Shown here: in pieces, positions 40,125 through 49,715 of the stretch
Numbering within the stretch: position 1 is the first letter of the stretch
How the letters are laid out: every line of letters begins with the position of its first letter
NCBI GenBank assembly: GCA_031550615.1
Contig: JAVBOL010000021.1
Coordinates: forward strand, 1-64,000
Direction: 5' to 3'
Source of the DNA: JAVBOW01 sp031550615
GTDB taxonomy: Bacteria; Bacteroidota; Bacteroidia; Bacteroidales; Rikenellaceae
Length of the DNA stretch: 64,000 nt
Made by a program: the position numbers and the translations under genes
Notes under the pieces: model-generated
The model's database searches: none
The model's input: the letters and a program-made list of their open reading frames with translations, nothing else
What the model was told of the DNA's origin: nothing

Positions 40125-41300
40125 ATGTTCCTTTGTAAGCAAGCATGGCGCTGGTACGGGCCTAACGATCCCGTAAGCCTGTGGGATATCCGCCAGGCGG
40201 GCGCAACCGACGTGGTAACCGCCCTGCACCACATCCCCAACGGCGAAGTGTGGACCGTAGAGGAGATCCTGAAACGTAAAAAAGAGGTCGAAGACGCCGG
40301 GCTGGTCTGGAGCACGGTCGAGAGCGTGCCCGTCCACGAGCACATCAAGACCCAAACAGGCGATTTTCAACGCTATATAGACAATTACAAGCAGTCCGTG
40401 AAAAACCTCGCGGAGTGCGGCATCTACATCATCACCTACAACTTCATGCCAGTGCTCGACTGGACGCGCACGGACCTGGCCTATGAGTTGCCCGACCGCT
40501 CGCGCGCGCTGCGCTTCGAGAAGGCGGCTTTCGTGGCTTTCGACCTGTTTATCCTCAAGCGTCCCGGCGCCGAGAAAGATTACACCGCCGCCGAGATCGA
40601 AAAAGCCACGGCGCGTTTCGCCGCCATGAGTGACGATGAGAAAAAGCTGCTCACCCGCAACATGATAGCCGGTCTGCCCGGATCGGAAGAGAGCTTCACG
40701 GTGGAGCAATTCCAACAGGCGCTCGACCGCTACGAGGGTATCGACGCCGAAAAACTTCGCGCCAACCTGGTCTATTTCCTCAGGCAGGTGTGCCCCGTGG
40801 CCGACCAGGTGGGTGCGGTGATGGTCATCCACCCGGACGACCCCCCCTACGCGATCCTGGGCCTACCCCGCATCCTTTCGACCGCCGAAGATTTTCGCAA
40901 GTTGATCGCCGCCGTGCCTAATAAGAGCAACGGGCTGTGCCTGTGCACCGGCTCGTTCGGCGTGCGCTCGGATAACGAGCTGGCCGCGATGATGGAGGAA
41001 TTTTCGGACCGCGTGGGCTTCGTCCACTTCCGCAGCACCCGCCGCGACGAGGAGGGCAACTTCTACGAGGACAACCACCTTGAGGGCGACGTGGATATGT
41101 ACGGCGTTATGAAAGCCCTGCTCGAATTGCAGCAGCGCGAGAAGCGCTCCGTGCCGATGCGTCCAGACCACGGCCACCAGATGGTCGACGATCTGAAAAA
41201 GAAGACCAATCCCGGTTACTCCTGCATCGGGCGGCTTCGCGGCCTTGCCGAACTGCGTGGCCTGGAGATGGGTATCGCCAAGTCGCTGTTCAAGAAATAA
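40125..41300 (+). CDS. uxuA: Mannonate dehydratase
   Basis: A 391-residue enzyme that dehydrates D-mannonate to 2-keto-3-deoxygluconate in glucuronate catabolism. The N-terminal WRWYGPNDPVSLWDIRQAGATDVVTALHHIPNG is the UxuA hallmark. Metal-site residues appear in IHPDDPP, CTGSFG and VHFRST, and the C-terminal RPDHGHQM is typical. The start at 40125 is chosen because the family's conserved region begins 6 to 8 residues later; an in-frame upstream ATG at 40041 lies inside the inverted repeat. A terminator follows at 41316-41346. Confidence 0.95.
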   Translation: MFLCKQAWRWYGPNDPVSLWDIRQAGATDVVTALHHIPNGEVWTVEEILKRKKEVEDAGLVWSTVESVPVHEHIKTQTGDFQRYIDNYKQSVKNLAECGIYIITYNFMPVLDWTRTDLAYELPDRSRALRFEKAAFVAFDLFILKRPGAEKDYTAAEIEKATARFAAMSDDEKKLLTRNMIAGLPGSEESFTVEQFQQALDRYEGIDAEKLRANLVYFLRQVCPVADQVGAVMVIHPDDPPYAILGLPRILSTAEDFRKLIAAVPNKSNGLCLCTGSFGVRSDNELAAMMEEFSDRVGFVHFRSTRRDEEGNFYEDNHLEGDVDMYGVMKALLELQQREKRSVPMRPDHGHQMVDDLKKKTNPGYSCIGRLRGLAELRGLEMGIAKSLFKK

Positions 41301-41315
41301 TCGCAAAATATTCAG

Positions 41316-41346
41316 AAAGGGCATTATCCGACGGATAATGCCCTTT
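41316..41346 (+). terminator. Terminator after uxuA
   Basis: AAAGGGCATTATCC pairs with GGATAATGCCCTTT around GAC, with a T-rich tail. Confidence 0.85.
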
Positions 41347-41359
41347 AAATTTTCACACT

Positions 41360-41941
41360 ATGTACGCCTCGGGCCACATACTCGCCTCGGTACTTGCCTC
41401 GGAAGCGGCAGCCAAAAGGGCCACGGCCGGTTTCGGTCGGTTCCTTGCCGTGGTCATAGCCGCCAATTTCATCGACGCCGACCACCTTTGGGGCTACGCC
41501 GCCGACGACGGAACCGTCAGCTCGTTTTCGCTCTACGCCTCGCACCGTTTCTGGTGGCTTGCGCTTGCTGTGGCGGCACTCGGTGCCGCGTCGCTGCCCC
41601 GGCTGCGGGTGTGGCTGCTTCCCCTGGCCCTGGGGTTGGGGCTGCATTACGCGCTCGACCTAATGGCCGACCTGTTCGCGTATAACCCGTTTTGGCTGGT
41701 GTCGTGCGATTTGGCATGCTTCGCCGCCGTTATGCTGTTTTCCGGGCGTACGGGGCTGAAAGGCCGGACGGTGGGGACGTTCGCGGGCATGGCCCTGACC
41801 GCGCCCACCGCGACGATCATTATAATGAACTTCGTGGTGGGACTGGACCCGGCGCTCACGCCGGCCTACCACATCGCCAGCCTCGGCTTTTACGCCGCAT
41901 TCGCGCTATGGGCGTTTTACGGGATGACCCCGCGTCAGTGA
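41360..41941 (+). CDS. Multi-pass membrane protein, YdjM/DUF457-like metal-dependent hydrolase
   Basis: A 193-residue protein with about five membrane helices. The pattern of polar residues in otherwise hydrophobic helices (SGHILAS near residue 5, NFIDADHLWG near 37, SHRFWW near 61, HYALDL near 93) resembles the membrane-bound metal-dependent hydrolase group. The exact family is uncertain. It overlaps the end of the convergent DUF3089 gene by 7 bp. Confidence 0.5.
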   Translation: MYASGHILASVLASEAAAKRATAGFGRFLAVVIAANFIDADHLWGYAADDGTVSSFSLYASHRFWWLALAVAALGAASLPRLRVWLLPLALGLGLHYALDLMADLFAYNPFWLVSCDLACFAAVMLFSGRTGLKGRTVGTFAGMALTAPTATIIIMNFVVGLDPALTPAYHIASLGFYAAFALWAFYGMTPRQ

Positions 41942-42945
41942 ATGGCCATATAGGTATCCACCCTGTCCTGCGCGTTCTGCCGCAGGTTATAGTAATAGAA
42001 TCTGTAGTCGCCGATGTGGTATACGCCGCGCGGCATCACCGGGTTCGCAGGGTTGAAATAGTCGTCGGGATCCACCGAGCTGCACACCAGCGTACCGCGG
42101 GTAAGGTTGACCTGCGCGTCGGCATAGCCGGGGACCACCGCCTGAAGGCCCTGGGGCGTCCATGTCATAGACCCGAGGTTTTGCGCCGTAGAGGCGTAGG
42201 CGGACGTACGCGTCCAGGTCAGGGGATTGATCGCTAAACCCACACCGTCGGCCATCACCGGATTGGGTGCGTCCGGCACCTCGGCTTCGGTGTTGTACGA
42301 TATTATGACTTTGGTGTCGGTGGCCGACTCGGCGAAGCGCAGGTGGGGGTTGCCGGCCATATATCCGGGGGTGATGTCGTAACCTATCATATAGGCGGCC
42401 ACCATGCGGTCGTAAACCTCTGGGTGCGTCTTCATATAGCCGCTCATAAGGTACATAAGCACGTTGCTGCCCTGTGAGTGCGACGCTATGATGTAGGGGC
42501 GGCCCTGGTTGTAGTGCCTGATGAAGTAGTCGAAGGCGGCGATCACGTCGGGCACGGTTTTGGACAGCAACAGCGCCTCTTTGCGTGCGGGAGCGTATGC
42601 CAGGGTGTTGATGGCCACCTGGCGGTAGTAGGGAGCGTAGATATTGCCCACCGTTTCGAACACGGAGGCCTGTTCGGGGAGCATAATTGCGTTGACGGTC
42701 TGTATCATGATCGGATTGTCGATCTCGCAAACGTCGGGATCGCTATCCGATATCTTTTGCCAGGCGGTGGGATAGACGTAGAATATGTCCACGGGCTTAT
42801 CCGCGGAGGTCGGGAGTTTCGCCCAGTTGGAGGTGAGAGAGTAGTCGGAGGGCTTCGGCGTGTGACCGTGGTCGTCTTTCGAGCATGACAGCAGCGCCGT
42901 TGCCGACAGGGCGAGGATAGCGGTAAGGTAGCGGTTGATTTTCAT
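41935..42945 (-). CDS. DUF3089 alpha/beta-hydrolase-like lipoprotein
   Basis: A 336-residue protein with lipoprotein signal (TALLSC, Cys about residue 20), a DIFYVYPTAW strand near 50, and a lipase-like nucleophile elbow SHSQGS (about 168-173). This fits DUF3089, a group of predicted extracytoplasmic hydrolases. The start at 42945 (MKINRYLT) gives the signal peptide; the upstream extension is rejected. It is divergently placed from the membrane AraC regulator at 43141, which may control it. Confidence 0.82.
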   Translation of the reverse strand: MKINRYLTAILALSATALLSCSKDDHGHTPKPSDYSLTSNWAKLPTSADKPVDIFYVYPTAWQKISDSDPDVCEIDNPIMIQTVNAIMLPEQASVFETVGNIYAPYYRQVAINTLAYAPARKEALLLSKTVPDVIAAFDYFIRHYNQGRPYIIASHSQGSNVLMYLMSGYMKTHPEVYDRMVAAYMIGYDITPGYMAGNPHLRFAESATDTKVIISYNTEAEVPDAPNPVMADGVGLAINPLTWTRTSAYASTAQNLGSMTWTPQGLQAVVPGYADAQVNLTRGTLVCSSVDPDDYFNPANPVMPRGVYHIGDYRFYYYNLRQNAQDRVDTYMAIH

Positions 42946-43140
42946 ATTATAGATTTTGTTGTAGGGTATATTTGCCACAAAGTTAACTCCCGTCGGGTAA
43001 ATGGCCAAGGCAAAACTGCGGTAAGGTAAAAAAGAGGTGCAGGAAGGTAAAAAAACCTCCGGCGATATTCTTACACAATGGCATACGCTGTAAATGCGGG
43101 CATTATTTCGTACATTCACTTAAAATAAATATACCGGCCG

Positions 43141-44298
43141 ATGGAAAATCTGATATATACGCAGAATGCGATAAGCCTCGCCATACTCTTTACGGGGAGC
43201 CTTTTCCTTGCCATGCATTATGAGGGCATACGTTCGCGCCTTATACTTGCGGCCACTATGGGCGTCTGGTGCCTCGATTACGCGCTCAGGGTGGGCCTGG
43301 GCATCGCCACAGGGGAGTCGATCGTGCCCAACGAGTATTTCTCCTCGTATTTCCTGGTCTTCGGCACTTTCTTCGTCATAACGACCCTCCCATTCATACT
43401 GGAGATGATCCGCCCGGGGTGGATCGATTTTCGCCGCGGATTCTTCATATTCCTGCCGTGGCTCGTCCTTTCCGCCCTCTATTTCATTGTGGTCGCAGCC
43501 AGGGGCGAGAGGGTGATGCAGTTGGAGGACCACCGCGATTTTCTGTCGCACATCACCCAATTCAATGTATGGTTCAGGGTGGTGCTGCTGGTCCAAATGT
43601 TCGCGTACCTGCTTTTCCTTCACATGATGACGATCCGTTACAGGCACTATTACGACAAATGGTGCCGCGAAAACCACTCCGATTCCGCAGCCGTGGACGT
43701 TTCCGGGCTCAAATACATCGCCGTAGGCTTCTGGTTCATCACGGGAGCGTTTTGCCTGATGATCCTCGATGCGGGGATGTGGGCCTATGTGGCGCACCAG
43801 GTCGCAGTGCAGTTCGTATTCATGTGCGCTTTCTATAAAGGATGGAGCCACCGTAACCCCTACCCCGAGAAGTTCTTCCGCAAGACGATGGACGAAAAGG
43901 TGGCCCAAGCGGGCAATGAGATGTCCGTGCCGCCACGCCCGAAGGAAGACACCGCGTTCTACGAGGGACTGCCGCGGTACAAGGAGACGATACAGCGCTG
44001 GATGGAGAGCTATAGGCCATACCTGCGCAGCGACCTGAAACTGCTCGACGTGGCGCAAGTGCTGCCGATGAACCGCAGCTACCTGTCCAGGGTATTCAAT
44101 GAAGGATTCGGCTCGTCGTTCAGCGCCGTGGTGTGCGATTACAGGATAGAGTACGCCAAGGAGTTGCTCTGCTCGCAAAAGGATTTACGCATCGGGGAGA
44201 TCATATATATGTCGGGCTTCACCTCGCCCACAACCTTCCATTCGTCATTCGTCCAGAGGACGGGAATGACCCCTGGCAAATTCCGCAAAATACGGTAA
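43141..44298 (+). CDS. Membrane-bound AraC-family regulator
   Basis: A 385-residue protein with six or seven N-terminal membrane helices (about residues 8-240) and a C-terminal AraC-type DNA-binding domain (about 280-385). The latter has two HTH motifs: LLDVAQVLPMNRSYLSRVFNE, and IGEIIYMSGFTSPTTFHSSFVQRTGMTPGKFR. The membrane part probably senses an envelope signal or ligand and regulates from the membrane. The divergent DUF3089 lipoprotein gene is a plausible target. Confidence 0.85.
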   Translation: MENLIYTQNAISLAILFTGSLFLAMHYEGIRSRLILAATMGVWCLDYALRVGLGIATGESIVPNEYFSSYFLVFGTFFVITTLPFILEMIRPGWIDFRRGFFIFLPWLVLSALYFIVVAARGERVMQLEDHRDFLSHITQFNVWFRVVLLVQMFAYLLFLHMMTIRYRHYYDKWCRENHSDSAAVDVSGLKYIAVGFWFITGAFCLMILDAGMWAYVAHQVAVQFVFMCAFYKGWSHRNPYPEKFFRKTMDEKVAQAGNEMSVPPRPKEDTAFYEGLPRYKETIQRWMESYRPYLRSDLKLLDVAQVLPMNRSYLSRVFNEGFGSSFSAVVCDYRIEYAKELLCSQKDLRIGEIIYMSGFTSPTTFHSSFVQRTGMTPGKFRKIR

Positions 44299-44313
44299 GC
44301 AAATAGCGGCGCG

Positions 44314-47133
44314 TTACAACGGCACGGTAATATTGAACCCGCACCAGACCCCTTTGCGGTCCGAGGGACGGTAGATCGAAACGCTGACCTGGTTGGTCGC
44401 CGCGGCGGGTGCGCGCAGCATATTGGTGTCTATCGTCACGTCGCAGCCATAGGACCACACGTCGCTCCACTCCCCTCCCTCGACCAGGCGGTAACGGGCG
44501 TACGTACCGCCAACGTTGAGCCTTATGCGCTTCAGGTAGACCAGTGAGGCGATCCCTATATCGGGATAAGCCACCGGCAGCTGGTAGTCCGCAGCCACGG
44601 ACCGGTAACGTTCCGGGGCGAGGTTGTTGTAATCCGCCCCCACCGGGAAGACCTCTTTCTGGGCGAAGCGGTAGATGCCGTCCTGCTGCCATTGCATCGC
44701 CCCGCGCAGCATGAGGCTGTGGTGTGGCCACAGGCCGGGGGTGTTGAGCCTCGCGTAGGCGGTGTAGAGCTTGCTGAAATTGTCATTGAACGGCTCGGTG
44801 GCCATGTTGGCGCGCACGGCCCAGCCCCAGCGCGGGAGTATGTCGCGCTCGGCCATGCGCACCTGCTCGGAATATTGCAACTCATAGAGCAGTTTGTAGA
44901 TACCGTGCGTGTCGCTGCCGTCCGGCTCGTAGATCAGCGCGTTGCTGTATTGCAGGTCGACCATCGGACGGATCAGGCGCGTGTGGTAGCCCCCATCGAA
45001 ATACATGGGCAGGAAAACACGCCCCTCAAGCGCTAAATACGCCTTCGGGTCGGGCGGGACGACCCCGCGCCTTACTATGTATACCGGTTGGTCGCCACCC
45101 CCCCACTCGGTTTCGAACTCCACCTTGGGCGTCCAGCCATAGTATGATAGCGTGGCGTTGAGCAGCGAACCCTGGTCTGTCCAGCCCCAGCGCCCGGTGA
45201 AGAACGTGGTGTTGAGCAGATCCTGCGAGAGGACGGTCACCCCGGCGTTGATGTTGGCCTCGCGCTCACCTGTCACGCTATGCGGGTCGAAGGAGGTGGG
45301 CGCCCAGCTGTGCACGTTCAGGGCGTGCAACCCGCGGCGGTATTTTCGGACATGGCGTTCGGTGGTGTCCGCCACCGTCACTTTATCCATGTTGAGCGGT
45401 TTTTCCCATTGGTGGCGGGGCGGATTGACCGCATCCATGGGCATGGGGGAAGGGTCGACGTCGACGCCGCCTCCGGTGATCTGCCGCGATAGCATATAGC
45501 CGCCGGCGGTGTAGGTGGTCGACACTATCGAATCAGCCCCGGCTGGCGCAGGCGCGAAGGAGCCGTAGCGCGATGTCGTAAGGCGCGTTTCGAGCCCCGT
45601 GGCGATCACGAGCCGGTGCGCCTCGTCATAGCCGGATTGGGTCGATGAAAAGTAAAGTGCCCCGCCTTCGGCGCGCAGGTTGCCCAGGGTGGCGTAGCCG
45701 GGTTGCTTGACCACTCCCGTGTCGTTGCCCCGGGCATCGAGCGAACCGATATACATTCCCGTTTCGCCGACAGCTATGTAATAGTAGCGCTCCGTGACCG
45801 CGTCCCACGCCAGCCCGTGCAGCGAAGTGGGCATCTCGAAACTGCGCAGGGGTTCCTCACATCCCGCGAGGCGTATCGAGTAGCTGCCCTGGTAATCGTA
45901 ATGCACATAGGCAGTTCCGCCCCCGGGCAGGGCTACGGGAAACATGCCCTGGCGTTCGCCGCGCATAACCGTTTTGCGCCCCGAGGCCAGATCGGCTGTA
46001 CATATCTGCGAATTGACCTTTTGCGCCCAGAGTTTCGAGCGGCGCAGTTCGCTCCACACCAGACGTCCCTCGCAGAGCGAGAGAGGCGAATGGATGTACC
46101 CGGTATGGAAGAGCACCCGTTCGCTGCCGCTCCCGGGGTCGACGCTGACCACCCTCTCGGGCGTGTCCATATCTTTCTTCAGCGCGACGACCCTGCCCCC
46201 GGCGTAGATCGGCGACGAGTAGGCGGTGTGGCTCGTGGTGCGTGTGGGGATGATCTGCGCCGAGTTGTCGCGTAAAGGTAGGCTGTCCCAATAGGCGTCC
46301 AGGTCGGCAAGCATAGCGCGCGAAAGGCGGTTCACCGAGCTGCGGTAATATTTCCACATCCCGATCTTGGTGGTAAATATCAAAAACGGGTATTTAGAGG
46401 AGTACTCGCCCAGGCGGTCCCAGATATTCTCGCCGTAGCGCGTCCATGCGTAGGAGGTCATCTGGTAGCCCCACTGGTAATGGTCAGGCATAAAGTCGCG
46501 CATCGACCCGCAAAACCACTTGTCGACCGCATACCTGCGCCACGGCTTTTCGGCCAGCATGGCGCGGTATTCTATCGTGAATGACGGCTGCCGTCCGCGC
46601 CCGAAGGTCGAAAGCTGGGTTTCGGCCAGCACGGCGTCGCCCTCCATCGCCCAAAGGGGGAATAGCGCGACGCCCAACAGCGAACCCTGGTCGCCCAGCA
46701 CGAAGCTTGCGAATTTAATGAAATTGCGGTTCATCAGCGCGTACTGCACCGTGTGGCGCGCCTCGTGCGCCGTGAGTTGTTTGAGCCACGGCTCGGCGGT
46801 CATTGCCGCGGGCGGGACGGTGATAAGCTCCATGCGCCTGGGTGCCAACATCACCAGCCCGTTGCTTGCGAAATTGTGTGTCTGCAACACGATGGGCATC
46901 CGCAGCGGCTGCACGCGGTAGCCGTAGCCGACCGCCGTTCGCAACGTGTCCAGGTAGTGCATCACGCGCATGGCATGGCTGCGGTAATCGCGCGGGAAGA
47001 TCAGTTTGCTGTGTCTGGTCTGCACGACATCCCATTTGACCGACGCCGGCGCCGGCCCCTGGTCGTAATATTGTGCGCTGAGCGACAGCGGCAGGGCACA
47101 TGCGAAGGCCCCTATTATATTTTTTAGCTTCAT
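44314..47133 (-). CDS. Large secreted protein with HEXXH zincin motif and propeller-like region
   Basis: A 939-residue protein with a signal peptide (residues 1-20, cleavage near LSAQ). The N-terminal part contains H123-E124-A-R-H127, a zinc-protease HEXXH motif, with a candidate third ligand Glu at about 164 (AMEGDAV). The middle (about 300-560) has repeated beta-propeller-like strands of the TolB type (LAGCEEPLRSFEMP, TERYYYIAVGETGMYIGSLD). The last about 300 residues are rich in alternating aromatic strands and end VWCGFNITVPL, possibly an outer-membrane barrel. The role is unknown. It begins right after the SUI1-like gene stop (TAGATG). Confidence 0.62.
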   Translation of the reverse strand: MKLKNIIGAFACALPLSLSAQYYDQGPAPASVKWDVVQTRHSKLIFPRDYRSHAMRVMHYLDTLRTAVGYGYRVQPLRMPIVLQTHNFASNGLVMLAPRRMELITVPPAAMTAEPWLKQLTAHEARHTVQYALMNRNFIKFASFVLGDQGSLLGVALFPLWAMEGDAVLAETQLSTFGRGRQPSFTIEYRAMLAEKPWRRYAVDKWFCGSMRDFMPDHYQWGYQMTSYAWTRYGENIWDRLGEYSSKYPFLIFTTKIGMWKYYRSSVNRLSRAMLADLDAYWDSLPLRDNSAQIIPTRTTSHTAYSSPIYAGGRVVALKKDMDTPERVVSVDPGSGSERVLFHTGYIHSPLSLCEGRLVWSELRRSKLWAQKVNSQICTADLASGRKTVMRGERQGMFPVALPGGGTAYVHYDYQGSYSIRLAGCEEPLRSFEMPTSLHGLAWDAVTERYYYIAVGETGMYIGSLDARGNDTGVVKQPGYATLGNLRAEGGALYFSSTQSGYDEAHRLVIATGLETRLTTSRYGSFAPAPAGADSIVSTTYTAGGYMLSRQITGGGVDVDPSPMPMDAVNPPRHQWEKPLNMDKVTVADTTERHVRKYRRGLHALNVHSWAPTSFDPHSVTGEREANINAGVTVLSQDLLNTTFFTGRWGWTDQGSLLNATLSYYGWTPKVEFETEWGGGDQPVYIVRRGVVPPDPKAYLALEGRVFLPMYFDGGYHTRLIRPMVDLQYSNALIYEPDGSDTHGIYKLLYELQYSEQVRMAERDILPRWGWAVRANMATEPFNDNFSKLYTAYARLNTPGLWPHHSLMLRGAMQWQQDGIYRFAQKEVFPVGADYNNLAPERYRSVAADYQLPVAYPDIGIASLVYLKRIRLNVGGTYARYRLVEGGEWSDVWSYGCDVTIDTNMLRAPAAATNQVSVSIYRPSDRKGVWCGFNITVPL

Positions 47134-47481
47134 CTACCCCCCTGCCCGCTTGGCCTTATAGCCCGCTTTAATTAGAATGTCGACCACGCGGTCGCGGTGG
47201 TCGCCCTGGATTATCACTTCGCCGTCCTTGGCGCTGCCGCCCACCCCGCATTTGCTTTTGAGCATGGTGGCAAGTTGTTTGAGGTCCTCCTCGCCGCCCC
47301 TGAAACCCTTGACCAGGGTCACCTGTTTGCCCGCCCGGTGGCTGCGGTCGAGCCACACGCGCAGCTCCTGCTGCGCGGGGGACGGCGTGGGCTGGTCATC
47401 TGACGTGTCCCGCTTATATTCGAACCCCGGGTCGGTCGAGTAGACCACTCCGAGGCGTGCTTTCCAATCGTTGTTCGACAT
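47134..47481 (-). CDS. SUI1/eIF1-like translation factor (YciH family)
   Basis: A 115-residue protein whose C-terminal two thirds form the SUI1 domain: QVTLVKGFRGGEEDLKQLATMLKSKCGVGGSAKDGEVIIQGDHRD. This matches the bacterial eIF1 homologue YciH, which binds the small ribosomal subunit. The start at 47481 gives a normal length; a much longer upstream frame overlaps the divergent gene and is rejected. The downstream secreted-protein ATG directly follows its stop, suggesting coupling, though the functions seem unrelated. Confidence 0.9.
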   Translation of the reverse strand: MSNNDWKARLGVVYSTDPGFEYKRDTSDDQPTPSPAQQELRVWLDRSHRAGKQVTLVKGFRGGEEDLKQLATMLKSKCGVGGSAKDGEVIIQGDHRDRVVDILIKAGYKAKRAGG

Positions 47482-47520
47482 ATGACACAAATATACAAGA
47501 TTTTTCATAATTTTGCCGAT

Positions 47521-48543
47521 ATGAGCAGACGAACGCGCAACGAACCCCGCCACACGACGCAACGCGCAATGCCGCAGACCGTGCAAGTGGCGTGCCGCAT
47601 GCCCCTCGGGGAGGACACCAGGCTGGTGAAGGTCTATGTGGAAGGTTACGAGGACGTCGCTTTCTGGCGCGGGATATTCGACCCTTACGAAAGTGAGCGG
47701 GTGGTGTTCGAAATCTCGGTGCCTCCGCGCCACGACCTTGCGAAGGGAAAAAAGGTGCTGTTCGACATGCTGGATAACTCCTCGCCGCTGTTCCTGCTCT
47801 GCGCGGACAGCGACTTCGACTACATCTTCGGCAATTCGACGCCGCAGTCCAAGCTGCTCAATTCGTCGCCGTATATGTTCCACACGTACGCCTACGCAGC
47901 CGAGAATTACCTCTGCTACGCCCCCTCGCTGCACAACATCTGCGTAAAGGCGACCAAGAACGATATGCGCATCTTCGATTTCGAGCGCTTTATGGCCGAC
48001 TACTCGCGCACGATATATCCGCTGTTCCTGTGGTACGCCCTCTCGGCGCAGCGCAAGAGCGAGAGTTTTTTCACGCTGCTCGACTTCAAAAGCAGCGTAA
48101 AGCTCAACTACCTCGAAATAGACGACTGCGGGGCGAGCACCATAGCGTGGCTCGAACGCCAGGTGGAGCGTCGCCTCGAAGCGCTGCACCGCCGCCATCC
48201 GGGCCTGGACGGCGAGATGAACCGCTTCGCCGCGATGCTCTCCCACAGGGGGATGACCCCCGAGAACACCTACCTTTTCATGCAGGGGCACACCCTTATG
48301 GACAACGTGGTCATGGTGATACTGCACGCGGTATGCGACCAGCTGATGCTGATGGTCAACCGCCGAATATCGCACTCCTCGAAACAGGGCGTCGCCCTGC
48401 GCAACGAGCAGAGCAACTACAACAATTCGCTGCGCAACGTGCGCGACATATTGCTCGACAACGAGAATTACCGCGATTGTTTCCTGTATAAAAAACTTAC
48501 GGCCGACATAGACAATTACGTCGCCGCGTTACTGAAAGAATAA
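47521..48543 (+). CDS. DUF4435-type protein with TOPRIM-like residues
   Basis: A 340-residue protein. VKVYVEGYEDVAFWRGIF (about 36-53), followed by LCADSDFDYIFG (about 87-98), gives the Glu and DxD pattern of TOPRIM-like folds and matches DUF4435. The HTYAYAAENYLCYAP block is also characteristic. The biochemical role is unknown; nucleic-acid processing is suggested by the fold. The start at 47521 (MSRRTRN) is preferred over an upstream ATG that lies in the divergent promoter gap. lpxB follows 3 bp later. Confidence 0.8.
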   Translation: MSRRTRNEPRHTTQRAMPQTVQVACRMPLGEDTRLVKVYVEGYEDVAFWRGIFDPYESERVVFEISVPPRHDLAKGKKVLFDMLDNSSPLFLLCADSDFDYIFGNSTPQSKLLNSSPYMFHTYAYAAENYLCYAPSLHNICVKATKNDMRIFDFERFMADYSRTIYPLFLWYALSAQRKSESFFTLLDFKSSVKLNYLEIDDCGASTIAWLERQVERRLEALHRRHPGLDGEMNRFAAMLSHRGMTPENTYLFMQGHTLMDNVVMVILHAVCDQLMLMVNRRISHSSKQGVALRNEQSNYNNSLRNVRDILLDNENYRDCFLYKKLTADIDNYVAALLKE

Positions 48544-48546
48544 TTT

Positions 48547-49704
48547 ATGAAGATCTATCTGGTTGCCGGCGAGCCTTCGGGCGACCTGCTGGGCGCGGGA
48601 CTGATGGCTGCGCTTAAAGAAGCCGTACCCGGGGTCGAATTCCGCGGTGTGGGCGGCGAGGGGATGGCCGCGCAGGGTTTGCAGAGCCGTTTCGACATAT
48701 CCGACATATCGGTGATGGGCGTTTTCGAGGTGCTGCCGCGCCTACGCACCATATTGCGCCACATACGCCGTACGACCGCCGACATAGAGCAGTGGCAGCC
48801 CGACGTGCTGGTCACCATCGACAGCTGGGGATTCGTCAACTCGGTGCTCGGCAAGCTGAAGAAGCACGGCAGCGGGATCCCCGTGGTGCACTACGTCGCC
48901 CCGCAGGTGTGGGCCTGGAAGAAGGGACGCGCCAAACACGTCGCGCAGGTGGTCGACCGCCTGATGATGCTGTTGCCCTACGAGGGTAAATACTTCGACA
49001 AATACGGGCTGCGCTGCGATTTCGTAGGCCATCCGGTCATGGAGCGCATGCAGGGCGTGTCGACCGACCCGGCGGACTTCCGCGCACGGCACGGCATCCC
49101 CGCCGATGCGAGGGTGGTGTGCGTGCTGCCAGGCAGCCGCCGCAGCGAAGTGAGCCGGCTCACGCCGGTATTCAAAAAGGCGCTGCGGCAGATCGCCGCC
49201 AGCCACGGCGAATTGTGGGTGGTCGTACCCACCGTGACCGGGGTCGAAAAACGCGTGCGCGAGGGGTTCGCCGCCGTCGAGGGGTGCCAGGTGCGAGTGG
49301 TGGTCGGCAACGGTGAGCGTTACGACGCTTTTGCCGCAAGCAGCATTGCGCTGGCCGCGTCGGGCACCGTGTCGCTGGAACTTTCGGCGTTGGGCGTGCC
49401 GCACCTGATAGCCTACACGTTCAGCCCGTTGACCAATATCCTGGTGCGCGCAGTCATTAGGATACCGTTCGCAAACCTGATAAACATCCTCTCGCAGAGC
49501 GAGATAATCCCGGAATTCGTACTTCAGCGCTGCAAGCCGGAGCTGATCGCCCGATGCGCCGAAAGGCTGCTCGACGATCCCGGCGAGGGAGCCGCCCAGA
49601 TCGTGCGCGCGCAGGAGATACTCGGCATGCTGCGCCCCCACGGCGGGGTGCTGCCCTCACAGAAGGCGGCGCAGGTGGTCATCGAGGCGGCTACCCGCAT
49701 GTAG
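48547..49704 (+). CDS. lpxB: Lipid-A-disaccharide synthase
   Basis: A 385-residue GT-B glycosyltransferase that joins UDP-2,3-diacylglucosamine and lipid X. The N-terminal GEPSGDLLGAGLM, the FRGVGGEGMAAQGL and VMGVFEVLPRL blocks, and YVAPQVWAWKKGR are LpxB hallmarks. The C-terminal FAASSIALAASGTVSLELSALGVP block binds the nucleotide sugar. It is translated 3 bp after the DUF4435 gene. With lpxC/fabZ, lpxA and waaA it covers much of the lipid A pathway in this window. Confidence 0.95.
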   Translation: MKIYLVAGEPSGDLLGAGLMAALKEAVPGVEFRGVGGEGMAAQGLQSRFDISDISVMGVFEVLPRLRTILRHIRRTTADIEQWQPDVLVTIDSWGFVNSVLGKLKKHGSGIPVVHYVAPQVWAWKKGRAKHVAQVVDRLMMLLPYEGKYFDKYGLRCDFVGHPVMERMQGVSTDPADFRARHGIPADARVVCVLPGSRRSEVSRLTPVFKKALRQIAASHGELWVVVPTVTGVEKRVREGFAAVEGCQVRVVVGNGERYDAFAASSIALAASGTVSLELSALGVPHLIAYTFSPLTNILVRAVIRIPFANLINILSQSEIIPEFVLQRCKPELIARCAERLLDDPGEGAAQIVRAQEILGMLRPHGGVLPSQKAAQVVIEAATRM

Positions 49705-49715
49705 TATTCGCGGCC

